Source: Roseibacillus sp. (GTDB taxonomy: Bacteria > Verrucomicrobiota > Verrucomicrobiia > Verrucomicrobiales > Akkermansiaceae). From it: DNA of 64,000 bases. Below are positions 24,815-33,637 of this stretch, piece after piece. The stretch spans positions 62,001-126,000 of the forward strand of contig JAQWTV010000123.1 of assembly GCA_029242545.1 (NCBI GenBank), given 5' to 3'. The notes under the pieces are model-generated. The model was not told where the DNA came from. It searched no databases and saw only the letters and a program-made list of their open reading frames with translations. How positions within the stretch are numbered: position 1 is the stretch's first letter; each line of letters starts with the position of its first letter. Both the position numbers and the translations under genes were made by a program.

Positions 24815-25666
24815 GTGGAAGTGAAAGTTGCGGTTGTCGCGAATCCCCAGAATGCACAGGCGGCTCCTGCCCTGAAGAGGATTTGCGAGGCATTGACTGC
24901 GAGGGGAATCGAAACGATCCTTGAAAAGGATAGTGCGGAACTCATTGGGAAGGCAGGCCACGAGCGAGCGTGGGAAGGGGCAGAAATGGTTATATCCTTA
25001 GGAGGCGACGGCACTTTTCTGAATACGGTTCATAAGATGGGGAACTGTGACGTTCCGGTCGCGGGGGTAAATATAGGAACATTGGGGTTTCTCACGGCCT
25101 GCACTGCTGCTGACGTCGACGAGTTTGCTTCTGCTATCGCGGAACATAAGCATGCAGTTGTAATGCGAGCGGTGCTGCAGGTATCCATGACAGATGAAGC
25201 CGGGCAGAACCATGTCTTCATGGCTCTCAACGAAGTCGTGCTGATGCGGGGTGGGACCGGACGATTGATTTCACTGGAAGCTCGTGTGAATGGAGAGCTC
25301 CTTAATCGCTACCGTGCTGATGGACTCATTGTGGCGACCCCCACCGGATCGACGGCCTACTCTCTTGCTGCTGGCGGGCCTCTCATCGATGAGCAGGCAG
25401 GTGTTCTTGTAATTACCCCAATCTGCCCCCACAGCCTGAGTGATCGCTCTCTTGTTCTGGGAGATAGTTCTGTGATCGAATTAGAGGCGAACCAGCGACA
25501 TTCGGATTCCATCTTGTTTACTGTCGATGGTAGGGATGTTCTCCAGCTAGGAGAGTCCAGCGTAGTAAGGGTCGAGAGAGCGCCAGCACCGCTTAAGATT
25601 GTGAGGCTCCCAAATCACAGTTTTTACGAGACGCTCCGGGGAAAACTTGGTTGGTCAGGCGGCTAG
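24815..25666 (+). CDS. nadK: NAD kinase
   Basis: A 283-residue cytosolic enzyme that phosphorylates NAD to NADP. The diagnostic GGDGT motif is at 63-67 (VISLGGDGTFLN), followed by GVNIGTLGFLT, ALNEVVLMRG and DGLIVATPTGSTAYSLAAGGP, all conserved in NadK. The start is a GTG; a GGAGG Shine-Dalgarno sequence eight bases upstream (24802-24806) supports it. The aminopeptidase gene follows after 34 bases and is probably in the same operon. Confidence 0.96.
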   Translation: MEVKVAVVANPQNAQAAPALKRICEALTARGIETILEKDSAELIGKAGHERAWEGAEMVISLGGDGTFLNTVHKMGNCDVPVAGVNIGTLGFLTACTAADVDEFASAIAEHKHAVVMRAVLQVSMTDEAGQNHVFMALNEVVLMRGGTGRLISLEARVNGELLNRYRADGLIVATPTGSTAYSLAAGGPLIDEQAGVLVITPICPHSLSDRSLVLGDSSVIELEANQRHSDSILFTVDGRDVLQLGESSVVRVERAPAPLKIVRLPNHSFYETLRGKLGWSGG

Positions 25667-25700
25667 ACAGGGGGGCTCCTTCTGGCTAGAAGAAGGCAGT

Positions 25701-26993
25701 ATGAGATACGAGCAGATTGAAAGTGGTCTTTTCGCGCAGAACCGCGCGCGGTTATCTGAGCTGATGGAGCCTGGCTCCATGGCAATAGTGCATGCAAATG
25801 ATATCCTTCCGACCAATGCGGACGGAGTGCTTCCCTTGGTGCAAAACCGCGATCTTTATTATCTTTCAGGAGTCGATCAGGAGGAATCTGTAGTTATTCT
25901 ATTTCCAGATGCGGTTGAAGAAAGAGATCGTGAAATTCTCTTTGTGAGGGAAACCAGTGAATTGATTTCAATCTGGGAGGGGGAAAAGCTGACTAAGTCG
26001 CAGGCAACCGAAGTTTCTGGCGTCAAGCAGGTGAATTGGACGAGTAGTTTTGATGCGCACTTTCATCGCCTGATGCCTCAGGCCAGATCTGTCTACCTGG
26101 CTACCAACGAGCATTTGCGGGCGGACATAGTGGTTGAGACGCGCAACGCCCGCTTTATCAAGGAGTGCAGAGATCGCTATCCTTTGCATGACTACAGGCG
26201 CCTTGCCCCGCTGATGAATCAATTGCGTGTCATCAAGGACGAAGTGGAGTTAGTCCAGCTGCAAAAGGCGATAGATCTGACAGAAAGTGGATTTCGCAGA
26301 GCTCTTGAATTCATCAGGCCAGGAGTTGGGGAATGGGAGATCGAAGCTGAGTATCTTCATGAATTTGTTCGGAACCGCTCAAAGGGATTTGCGTATCCTC
26401 CCATAATTGGAGCGGGCAAAAATGCATGCGTGCTTCATTATCTGGAGAACAGCGCTATCTGCAAAGATGGGGAGATGGTCTTGATGGACGTTGGTGCTGA
26501 GTGGGCAAATTGGAATGCCGACATGACCCGGACGGTCCCTGTAAATGGGCGATTCACCGATCGTCAGCGTGACGTCTATAACGCAGTCCTCTCGGTTCAG
26601 CGTGGATCAATGAACTTTCTCTGCCCCGGAGTTACGCAGCAGGATTGGCGTGACCATACTATCGAGTTGATGGAGGTTGAGCTGATCAAGCTTGGACTCA
26701 TTGATGCCGAGGAGGCAAAGCGGCAAGATCCTCGTGATCGCTCTCTCGTTAAGAAGTATTACATGCATGGGATCGGGCACCATCTGGGTCTCGATGTTCA
26801 TGACGTGGGAAATGCTTATGAACCAGTGAAAGAGGGAATGGTGTTTACGGTGGAGCCTGGCATTTACATAAGGGAGGAAAACCTCGGAGTTCGTCTTGAG
26901 GACGACATCCTGATCGGGAAGGATGAAAACGTGAACCTGTTCTCCAATTTCCCCATTGAAGTGGAGGAGATCGAGGATGCTATGAACGGTTGA
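25701..26993 (+). CDS. pepP: Xaa-Pro aminopeptidase (aminopeptidase P family)
   Basis: The 430-residue M24 metallopeptidase removes N-terminal residues before proline. It has the N-terminal domain (about 1-170) with the aminopeptidase P pattern NADGVLPLVQNRDLYYLSG, and the pita-bread catalytic domain with the metal ligands in DVGAEWANWNADMTRT, GIGHHLGLDVHD, VEPGIYI and RLEDDILI. The ATG at 25701 is preceded by AGAAGG at 25691-25696; a longer frame from 25647 overlaps nadK and is not needed. Confidence 0.94.
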   Translation: MRYEQIESGLFAQNRARLSELMEPGSMAIVHANDILPTNADGVLPLVQNRDLYYLSGVDQEESVVILFPDAVEERDREILFVRETSELISIWEGEKLTKSQATEVSGVKQVNWTSSFDAHFHRLMPQARSVYLATNEHLRADIVVETRNARFIKECRDRYPLHDYRRLAPLMNQLRVIKDEVELVQLQKAIDLTESGFRRALEFIRPGVGEWEIEAEYLHEFVRNRSKGFAYPPIIGAGKNACVLHYLENSAICKDGEMVLMDVGAEWANWNADMTRTVPVNGRFTDRQRDVYNAVLSVQRGSMNFLCPGVTQQDWRDHTIELMEVELIKLGLIDAEEAKRQDPRDRSLVKKYYMHGIGHHLGLDVHDVGNAYEPVKEGMVFTVEPGIYIREENLGVRLEDDILIGKDENVNLFSNFPIEVEEIEDAMNG

Positions 26994-27011
26994 TTGCCTT
27001 AGAGTGGCTCA

Positions 27012-27026
27012 AGGGGGGCGGCCCCT
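27012..27026. terminator. Short hairpin between convergent pepP and aminotransferase genes
   Basis: AGGGG (27012-27016) and CCCCT (27022-27026) form a 5-bp GC stem with a GGCGG loop, followed by GATTT. It lies in the 40-base gap between two convergent stops, where a terminator is expected, but it is short and lacks a strong U-tract. Confidence 0.3.
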
Positions 27027-27033
27027 GATTTCC

Positions 27034-28113
27034 CTAGATGAATTCAGGCAGGACCTCGCTCAGGGCGCAAAGTAGCTCGTCCATGGTGGCGGCGGTCTCG
27101 TTGCCCATGTTGCTGATCCGGAATGTCTTACCCTTGATTTTCCCGTAACCGCCGTTAATGAGAAAGTTGTGGCGTTCTCGAACGGCCTTAATGAATGCCG
27201 GGACATCGATTTCACGATTGTTTCGAACAGCGGTAAGAGTCTTGGAGCGGAAGCCCTCCGGGGCGAATAGCTCGAAGCCATTTTCCTCAACCCACTTGTG
27301 GACTAGAGCATTGGTCTCGGAATGGCGCCGGAATCTGGCTGCAAGCCCTTCCTCCATGATCGATGACACCATGGAGTCCAAGGCGTAGAGTAGGCTGATT
27401 GATGGAGTGGAGGGAGTGTTGTTCTTCTGATGATTTTTTTCGAACTCTAGGAAATCGAAATAATATCCACGGTCATTAGTTGTCTCGGCTCTCGCTAAGG
27501 CCTTCTCGGAAACGACGAAAACGGAGAGTCCGGGAGGAAGAGCCATCGCTTTCTGGACACCTGCAAGCAGGACATCGACTCCAATTTCATCGGTCGGGAT
27601 GGGAAGAGCACTGAAGGAGCTAACGGTGTCGACTATCAGTAGGACGTCCTCAAATTCATTTACGACTCCCGCTATCTCAGAGAGTGGATTAAGGACTCCG
27701 GTTGAGGTTTCGTTATGGACAAGGGTAACAGTGTCAAATCCGCCTTCGGCAAGCTTAGCTCTTACCAAGTCGGGGTCGATCGGTTGGCCCCACTCGGACT
27801 GAATCTTTTCTGCTTCTTTCCCACAGCGTTGCGATACATCAAACCATTTGTCAGAGAACGCGCCACAGCACAGGGTTAGGACTTTTTTCTGAACGAGATT
27901 TCGAATAGCTCCCTCCATGACTCCCCATGCTGATGAGGTTGAAAGGAATACGGGCCGTTTTGTGCCTGCTATTTCTTGAAGTCCTGGCTGTGCGGATGCG
28001 TAGAGAGCCTCAAAGTCCTTTCCGCGATGCCCGATCATAGGAGAGCACATCGCTTCATAGGTTGCAGGAGAAATGTCTACGGGTCCCGGAATAAAGAGCT
28101 TTGGCTTTGGCAT
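27034..28113 (-). CDS. Class V PLP aminotransferase (alanine/serine-glyoxylate type)
   Basis: A 359-residue fold-type I enzyme from the ATG at 28113 (MPKPKLFIPGPVDISPATYEAM), the normal N-terminus of this family; the longer frame only reaches a TTG inside the upstream gene. Landmarks are MIGHRGKDFEALY, HNETSTGVLNPL, IVDTVSSFSALPI and the PLP-lysine region LLAGVQKAMALPPG. Relatives transaminate alanine, serine or phosphoserine with glyoxylate or 2-oxoglutarate; some PVC-group members serve as phosphoserine aminotransferase, so serine synthesis is a possible role. It lies 67 bases after the TPR gene. Confidence 0.88.
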   Translation of the reverse strand: MPKPKLFIPGPVDISPATYEAMCSPMIGHRGKDFEALYASAQPGLQEIAGTKRPVFLSTSSAWGVMEGAIRNLVQKKVLTLCCGAFSDKWFDVSQRCGKEAEKIQSEWGQPIDPDLVRAKLAEGGFDTVTLVHNETSTGVLNPLSEIAGVVNEFEDVLLIVDTVSSFSALPIPTDEIGVDVLLAGVQKAMALPPGLSVFVVSEKALARAETTNDRGYYFDFLEFEKNHQKNNTPSTPSISLLYALDSMVSSIMEEGLAARFRRHSETNALVHKWVEENGFELFAPEGFRSKTLTAVRNNREIDVPAFIKAVRERHNFLINGGYGKIKGKTFRISNMGNETAATMDELLCALSEVLPEFI

Positions 28114-28180
28114 TGCGACGAAACTTTGCGCTGGATTCCCGAGCTGTCGAGCGCGTTTCTGCGAATTCGCGATTGCAGGT

Positions 28181-30757
28181 TCACTGACCGTCAAAGAGCT
28201 GGTGTTCTAGCTCTATCTCAAGACGCCGCCGACCCGCTTCCTCTCCCCATGGGCTGGCGCTGTTCTCGACGGTTCTCAGTATTTCAACGGATGCAGCCCA
28301 ACGGGGGAGGGCTCCCTTGGACAGAAGTTCGACTGCGGCAAAAGCGCATCGTGAAAAATAAAACCATTCCGTCGGGGTCTGGCCTTCCGGAAGGTTGTCT
28401 CTCTGCACGACATGATAGTAGGACTCTAGAGCCTCTCTTGGTTTCTTCAGATCTTCAAAAATCTGGCCCTTGAGAAAGAATAGGCGATTGCTTAAGGGGT
28501 AAGCTGTATCAGTCCGCAAAAGGATTCGATCGTAGATTTTAAGGGCTGCTATAAGGCTGTTGGCATCGCCAATTTCCCGGTGGGCTTCAGCAGCGAGCAT
28601 GTGGGCGTCAAGTAGGTCCGGAGCCTCTCCGGTGAGAAGGCTATTCAAGGTGTCCAAGGCTTTCTTGGGTTGCCGCTCGATCTGGCTACGGGCCAGGAGA
28701 AGTTTGGCATCCATATAAAGGGAACCTCTTTTTTCAATGATCGTATTGAGGAATACTTCCGCATCAGCGTCGGAATTATCCCCTCCCACTTTGAGGGCTG
28801 ATCTTGCGGCATAAAACAGAGCCGTCTCGGAAATTTCAGAGTTTTTCGTTGAGGAGGCAATATCCTGAAAACGAGTCTGAGCGTCGAGCATATCGCCATT
28901 GTGGAAATACGCCTCAGCTAGCTTGAAGCGAACGAAGGGCGTCATATGGCTTATCGGATCAGTTTTTAGAAACTGTTTTGATGTCTGGATCGCAAGCTCC
29001 CACTGCCCTGTCAGGCCGGCGATCCGAAGATGAAGATTAAGGTGTCGTAGTTTTTCTCGCGGCCTCAGAGAATTCGTGGGAAGAGATGCCACCTGGGCGG
29101 AAATCTTCTCCAGAGTTCGAGTGTCTCCCTGGTTTGAACGAACATACGATTCCAAGAGCGCGAGATGGGCTTCAGCGCTCCGCGGATGTCGGGGATGACG
29201 TTCGAGGAAGGTTTGTAGGAGGGTTTCCGCATCGCCGGATTGCAGAGACGCCTCATGAAGTGCTCTTTCCAGAAGAAGCGTATTGCGAACCTCCGAAGGG
29301 TCGAGTGCTTGGAGAAGGCCACGGAAACTGCTTTTATCACCAGCCCGCAACAGGCTGATCCCAGCATTCACAGCGCAGATATCGCCCTCTCCCGCGGGGA
29401 GAGACCTATGCGCTCGGAGGAATGCTGAGGACGCAGAGGTAAAGGCTCCGCCTTCAAAATAGAGCCTCGCCAGCAATCGTGCTGATTCTTGGCGTATGCC
29501 TGGCACCCCGGAGGAATTCTCGATTTTGGTAAGGGTCGCGATGGCGCTATCCTTTCTGCGGTCCGCAATTTGTAGTTTGGCCATCTCCAGGATGGAGCGA
29601 TCCCGAAAAGGATGAAGGGGCATGTTCGAGGCGATCCAGGCAAGCCTGCTTTCGGCCTGCCTGTTGGATGCGCTGGTATTTCGCTGAGCTAGGGAAAGAG
29701 CGTGGTAGAACAGGGCGTATCCGGTTCTGGTCTCTGTCCCCGGCGAGATAATAACCTCTGTTCCCGGAGAGGATTCCTCAGGTTGGGAACTGGCGGTGAA
29801 ATCGGCCCATCTACCCAGCTGCTCCTCCAAGCGCTTCCTGAGAGCCTCGTTTGAGGCCCAGCCGTGGAGCCGGTGGAAGGAGATCTCCAAGAGAGGGCTT
29901 CTTTGCCGGGCATCGATGAGGCTAACAAGTGCGGTGAAGGCCTCTTCAGGCTGTCCGGTGGCACTTAAGCACTCGGCCATAAATACCTGAGCACTGTGCC
30001 GTATCAAGGGTTGGATTGGATTTGGGTCTTCAACAATCTTGCGCAGGAGAGGAATGGCTCCCTGCTTGTCGCCAAGCGCAGTAAGTTGTGCTTTCAGATA
30101 ACTTATGTGGACTTCTTGTTGGCGATTAGAGGGCTTAATTTGATCGAGGATTTCACGAGCCTGAGACGCCTCCTCCTTCGCGATAAGGATTGTAGCTCGT
30201 AGGAGGTGGGCGTCCTGAGATAGTTGGCTTTGATCTTTTTTAGCGAAGCTTTTCTCCAGAAGGGAGTTAGCGCGGTCGGGATGCCCGAGAGCCGATAGGA
30301 TGTGAGCTCGTGAAAGAGAGCTCTGATCTCGAAGCTTTCTGTCCCCGGTGTCTTCTAGCTCTTTAAAGAGGCCTATAGCTTGAGTCAGTTCTCCGAGGAG
30401 GACGTAGGCGTGCGCTGACCAGAAAGTGGCAGAGGGATCGCCTCCCTCAAGGGACCCTTTCAGGTGTTCTAATGCCGAATTCGCATGATCTTTCCTCTTG
30501 TCATGGTGTTTCTGGAGGCGCCCCGTTCGAACCAAGGCTTCAGCCAATTTTATTGTTATCTGGGTCTGGGAGCGCGGATCGTCCTTGAAGTCTATCAAGG
30601 ATAACTCAAGTGGAGCGATAGCTAGATCAGGGAGATGATTTCGGAGAGCCGTTACGCCTTTGATGAACGAGGTATTCTTATCTAGTAACTGGCTCTCCTG
30701 ACCTAGCGCCGAAGCAAAGACGGCTAATCCGATAAGAGCTATTATTACACGGAGCAC
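28181..30757 (-). CDS. Large exported TPR-repeat protein
   Basis: An 858-residue protein starting at a GTG, with a signal peptide (VLRVIIALIGLAVFASALG) and then almost continuous tetratricopeptide-like helical repeats, for example SAHAYVLLGELTQAIGLFKELE, KLAEAYFHNGDMLDAQTRFQDI and LFFLKGQIFEDLKKPREALESYY. No enzymatic domain is visible. The repeats suggest a periplasmic scaffold for protein complexes. No partner is evident from the neighbours (an aminotransferase downstream, upp upstream). Confidence 0.85.
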   Translation of the reverse strand: MLRVIIALIGLAVFASALGQESQLLDKNTSFIKGVTALRNHLPDLAIAPLELSLIDFKDDPRSQTQITIKLAEALVRTGRLQKHHDKRKDHANSALEHLKGSLEGGDPSATFWSAHAYVLLGELTQAIGLFKELEDTGDRKLRDQSSLSRAHILSALGHPDRANSLLEKSFAKKDQSQLSQDAHLLRATILIAKEEASQAREILDQIKPSNRQQEVHISYLKAQLTALGDKQGAIPLLRKIVEDPNPIQPLIRHSAQVFMAECLSATGQPEEAFTALVSLIDARQRSPLLEISFHRLHGWASNEALRKRLEEQLGRWADFTASSQPEESSPGTEVIISPGTETRTGYALFYHALSLAQRNTSASNRQAESRLAWIASNMPLHPFRDRSILEMAKLQIADRRKDSAIATLTKIENSSGVPGIRQESARLLARLYFEGGAFTSASSAFLRAHRSLPAGEGDICAVNAGISLLRAGDKSSFRGLLQALDPSEVRNTLLLERALHEASLQSGDAETLLQTFLERHPRHPRSAEAHLALLESYVRSNQGDTRTLEKISAQVASLPTNSLRPREKLRHLNLHLRIAGLTGQWELAIQTSKQFLKTDPISHMTPFVRFKLAEAYFHNGDMLDAQTRFQDIASSTKNSEISETALFYAARSALKVGGDNSDADAEVFLNTIIEKRGSLYMDAKLLLARSQIERQPKKALDTLNSLLTGEAPDLLDAHMLAAEAHREIGDANSLIAALKIYDRILLRTDTAYPLSNRLFFLKGQIFEDLKKPREALESYYHVVQRDNLPEGQTPTEWFYFSRCAFAAVELLSKGALPRWAASVEILRTVENSASPWGEEAGRRRLEIELEHQLFDGQ

Positions 30758-30798
30758 GGGTGAATACTAGCATGGTGGAAGCCGAATGCCAGATTGGA

Positions 30799-31416
30799 TC
30801 ATGCTGTTCCAAAGGAGCGGTCTCCTGCATCCCCCAGGCCTGGGCAGATATATCCATTTTCATCCAAGCAGCGATCCACAGCTGCTACATAGATGGGGAG
30901 GCCGGGGTGCGCTGACTGGAGGGCCTGAAGGCCCTCGGGGGCGGCAATGACGCAAGTAAAGATGAGTCGCTTTGCGCCCTGCTTCTTTAGAATTCGAATG
31001 GTTTCGATGGCAGTGCCTCCTGTCGCCAGCACCGGATCCAGAACAATAGTGTTGGAATTAGCAAAATCCACCGGGGGATTAGGATAATACACCTCGGGCT
31101 TCAGGGTGGCATGGTTTCTACGAATGCCAATGTGTGCGACCTTCGCTTCAGGGATGGCGGTGAGGAATCCTTCAGCCAGAGATAGTCCCGCTCTCAGGAC
31201 AGGAACGAGGACTACTGGCATTGAGATGCGGCGGCCTTCGGTTTCTTCGATCGGGGTTTCCACTCCCTGCGCGGTAGTCTCGAGGTCGGCTGTTACCTCG
31301 GCCACCATGAGAGTGGCAATGTTACGGAGGAAGGAACGAAATTCCTGAGAGTTTGAATCCTTGTTCCGGAGGGAGGTCAGCCGGTCAGCAATGAGAGGGT
31401 GTTTCAGAATGGTCAT
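30799..31416 (-). CDS. upp: Uracil phosphoribosyltransferase
   Basis: The 205-residue salvage enzyme converts uracil and PRPP to UMP. It has the N-terminus MTILKHPLIADRLTSLRNKDS, the segment VPVLRAGLSLAEGF, the PRPP-binding loop VLDPVLATGGTAIETI and the uracil-binding C-terminus YICPGLGDAGDRSFGT. The ATG at 31416 is supported by an AGGA four bases upstream and by family length; the longer frame overlaps the upstream regulator gene. It lies 29 bases after that gene. Confidence 0.96.
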   Translation of the reverse strand: MTILKHPLIADRLTSLRNKDSNSQEFRSFLRNIATLMVAEVTADLETTAQGVETPIEETEGRRISMPVVLVPVLRAGLSLAEGFLTAIPEAKVAHIGIRRNHATLKPEVYYPNPPVDFANSNTIVLDPVLATGGTAIETIRILKKQGAKRLIFTCVIAAPEGLQALQSAHPGLPIYVAAVDRCLDENGYICPGLGDAGDRSFGTA

Positions 31417-31445
31417 GCGGTCCTGTGCTTGGCTGAGGTTTGTTT

Positions 31446-32828
31446 TCAGTTGCCGAGGTGTTCGCGTAATTCCGATTGCGTAATCCCCAGCTGCTGTGCG
31501 CTTTCCTTCAGATTGTTTCCGCTCTGGTCGAAGACCTTCCTGCATATCTCACCGACCAGATGGGGGAGAAGGCTTCCGCCTGATTCAGGAGTTGCTAATA
31601 AAAGGGTGTCGAGCGCCGAGCTAATCTTCTGAGATAGAGAGAATGGGCTGCGAGCAAATGGGATATCCTCGGGGAGCAGAAGGTCGGAGGTGGATAGTGC
31701 GCATGCCCGTGCGATAGTATTCTCGAGTTCTCTGACGTTGCCAGGCCAATGATGTTGTTGAAGAGTTTCGGTAGCCTCTCCGGTCAGGCGCATGCGGGCC
31801 ATGCCTTGCTTCAAAGCTAGACGCTGTAGGAAGAACTCGGCGAGCAGAGGGACATCTTCCGGGCGTTCACGAAGAGGGGGCAAGGTGATCTCAACAACGT
31901 TGAGTCGGTAATACAGATCCTCTCTGAACTCACCCTTGGATACCTCGGCAGCAAGGTCCTTATTGGTCGCTGCGACAATTCTAACATCACTTTGCAGTGT
32001 TTCGTTGCTGCCGACTCTGGAGAATGTGCCCTCTTGAAGGACTCGGAGAAGTTTGACTTGTACGGCTCCAGGCATGTCTCCGATTTCGTCGAGGAACAGG
32101 GTGCCTCCATCACATTGTTCGAAGCGACCGGCACGACGGGCGAATGCTCCTGTAAAAGAGCCTTTTTCATGACCAAAAAGTTCGCTCTCGAGAAGGTTTT
32201 CTGGAATCGCGCCGCAATTAATAGCGACCATCTCTGATTTTCGCCTCGGGCTGTATTCATGGAGAGCTCGCGCAACCAGTTCCTTTCCTGTTCCGCTCTC
32301 ACCAGTAATCAGAGCGGGTGCATCGGTCTGGGATACGCGGCCTACAATCTTGAAAACCTCTTGCAGAGGTCTGGAAACCCCGATCATCTGCACGGGGCCT
32401 TCGGAATCAGGTAAATTGGGAAGGCTGTCGTCGGCATGCTTCCGCTGCTCAATATTCTGAAGGGCAGCCTCGACTACGGGGCGAAGTTCGAAAGAGAGGG
32501 ACTCCTTGCGGAGAACGTCAAGGGCGCCACGTCGGGTTGCCTCAATTATCTGGGAGGTAGTGGGGAATCCTGCAGTCAGAACAACGGCGGCATTGGTATT
32601 CTTTGCCCGTAGTCTCGAAAGAAGCTCCAGACCGTCAAAGGGCTGTAATTGAATGTCGGCAACAACGAGGTCGACTGGGGTCTTGCCAACGACTTTGATC
32701 GCACTATCTCCGTTGTCGCACCGGAGAATCCTTACGCCCTCGGCCTCGAGGTGTTTGGTTGCCCAGTTGAGGAAATCCAAATCCTTGTCAACAAGAAGAA
32801 TGGTCTGCTCGGTGGAGGCGGGGGCCAT
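31446..32828 (-). CDS. NtrC-family sigma-54-dependent response regulator
   Basis: A 460-residue regulator. Residues about 8-120 are a receiver domain with a phosphoacceptor Asp in VVADIQLQ and a lysine in VLRKES. The AAA+ domain (about 145-375) has Walker A GESGTGKE, Walker B LFLDEIGD and the sigma-54 contact loop as GSFTGA rather than the usual GAFTGA. A Fis-like helix-turn-helix ends the protein (NLKESAQQLGITQSELREHL). No histidine kinase is adjacent. It starts at the ATG at 32828, 25 bases after the uppS stop, in a run with upp. Target genes are unknown. Confidence 0.93.
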   Translation of the reverse strand: MAPASTEQTILLVDKDLDFLNWATKHLEAEGVRILRCDNGDSAIKVVGKTPVDLVVADIQLQPFDGLELLSRLRAKNTNAAVVLTAGFPTTSQIIEATRRGALDVLRKESLSFELRPVVEAALQNIEQRKHADDSLPNLPDSEGPVQMIGVSRPLQEVFKIVGRVSQTDAPALITGESGTGKELVARALHEYSPRRKSEMVAINCGAIPENLLESELFGHEKGSFTGAFARRAGRFEQCDGGTLFLDEIGDMPGAVQVKLLRVLQEGTFSRVGSNETLQSDVRIVAATNKDLAAEVSKGEFREDLYYRLNVVEITLPPLRERPEDVPLLAEFFLQRLALKQGMARMRLTGEATETLQQHHWPGNVRELENTIARACALSTSDLLLPEDIPFARSPFSLSQKISSALDTLLLATPESGGSLLPHLVGEICRKVFDQSGNNLKESAQQLGITQSELREHLGN

Positions 32829-32853
32829 GGCGACATTCTTAATTCGTTCTATA

Positions 32854-33561
32854 CTAAATCGAGCCGAATCGGCGGTTGCGGAGTGCGTATTCTGCGATCG
32901 CATCCTTCAGGTCAGGTTCTCTGAAGTCAGGCCAGAATTTTTCGCTGATCACTATTTCAGCATAGCTGATCTGCCAGAGCAGGAAGTTGGAAATCCGCCG
33001 TTCTCCCGAAGTCCTAATCAGAAGGTCAGGATCAGGGATTTTTGACGTGTAGAGCTTTTGACTCATCAAATCATTGTCAATATCCTCAGGGTTCAGGCTG
33101 CCACTCGCGGCTTCGCGCGCAAGCTGCTTGGCTGCATCTACGATTTCCTCCCTCGATCCGTAGGAAAGGGCTAGTACGAGATCGAGGTCACTATTCGAGG
33201 ATGTCTGTTCGATAGCGGAAGAAAGCTCCCTCTGGCAATCCGAGGGCAGATCCTCGAGTCGACCGATAGCATGCAGTCGGACCCCCTGGCTTTTCATTTC
33301 CGGAGTTTTAACCCTGAGGAATTCCTTTAGTAATGCCATCAGGGCTCGGATTTCTGCTTTAGGCCGCTTCCAGTTTTCGGATGAAAAGGCATAGAGAGTG
33401 AGGAATTTCACTCCAAGTTTTTTGCACGCGTCTACGACCTCACGGACAGAATCTGCGCCGGCCCGATGGCCTTCCCGGCGTGGAAGGCCTTTTTCCCGGG
33501 CCCACCGGCCATTACCATCCATGATAATGGCAAGATGTTGCGGGATATGAGAATCGCTCAC
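32854..33561 (-). CDS. uppS: Isoprenyl transferase (undecaprenyl diphosphate synthase)
   Basis: A 235-residue cis-prenyltransferase that makes the C55 lipid carrier for cell-wall synthesis. Signatures are HLAIIMDGNGRWA with the catalytic Asp15, RREGHRAGADSV, TLYAFSSENWKRP and the C-terminal DLLIRTSGERRISNFLLWQISYAE in pieces. The start is a GTG at 33561. It heads a leftward run with the sigma-54 regulator and upp. Confidence 0.97.
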   Translation of the reverse strand: MSDSHIPQHLAIIMDGNGRWAREKGLPRREGHRAGADSVREVVDACKKLGVKFLTLYAFSSENWKRPKAEIRALMALLKEFLRVKTPEMKSQGVRLHAIGRLEDLPSDCQRELSSAIEQTSSNSDLDLVLALSYGSREEIVDAAKQLAREAASGSLNPEDIDNDLMSQKLYTSKIPDPDLLIRTSGERRISNFLLWQISYAEIVISEKFWPDFREPDLKDAIAEYALRNRRFGSI

Positions 33562-33637
33562 GGGTATATTAGCGTTTAAATCGCGGTTGAAGGCTGATTT
33601 CGCTTATATCCAATTCTGGTCGGAAAGGGAGAATTTC

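Noticed and set aside
24630-24893. 87-residue minus-strand open frame in the nadK upstream region
   Set aside because: It overlaps the nadK start and has a composition unlike a protein; nadK has a clear GGAGG site that fixes the real gene.
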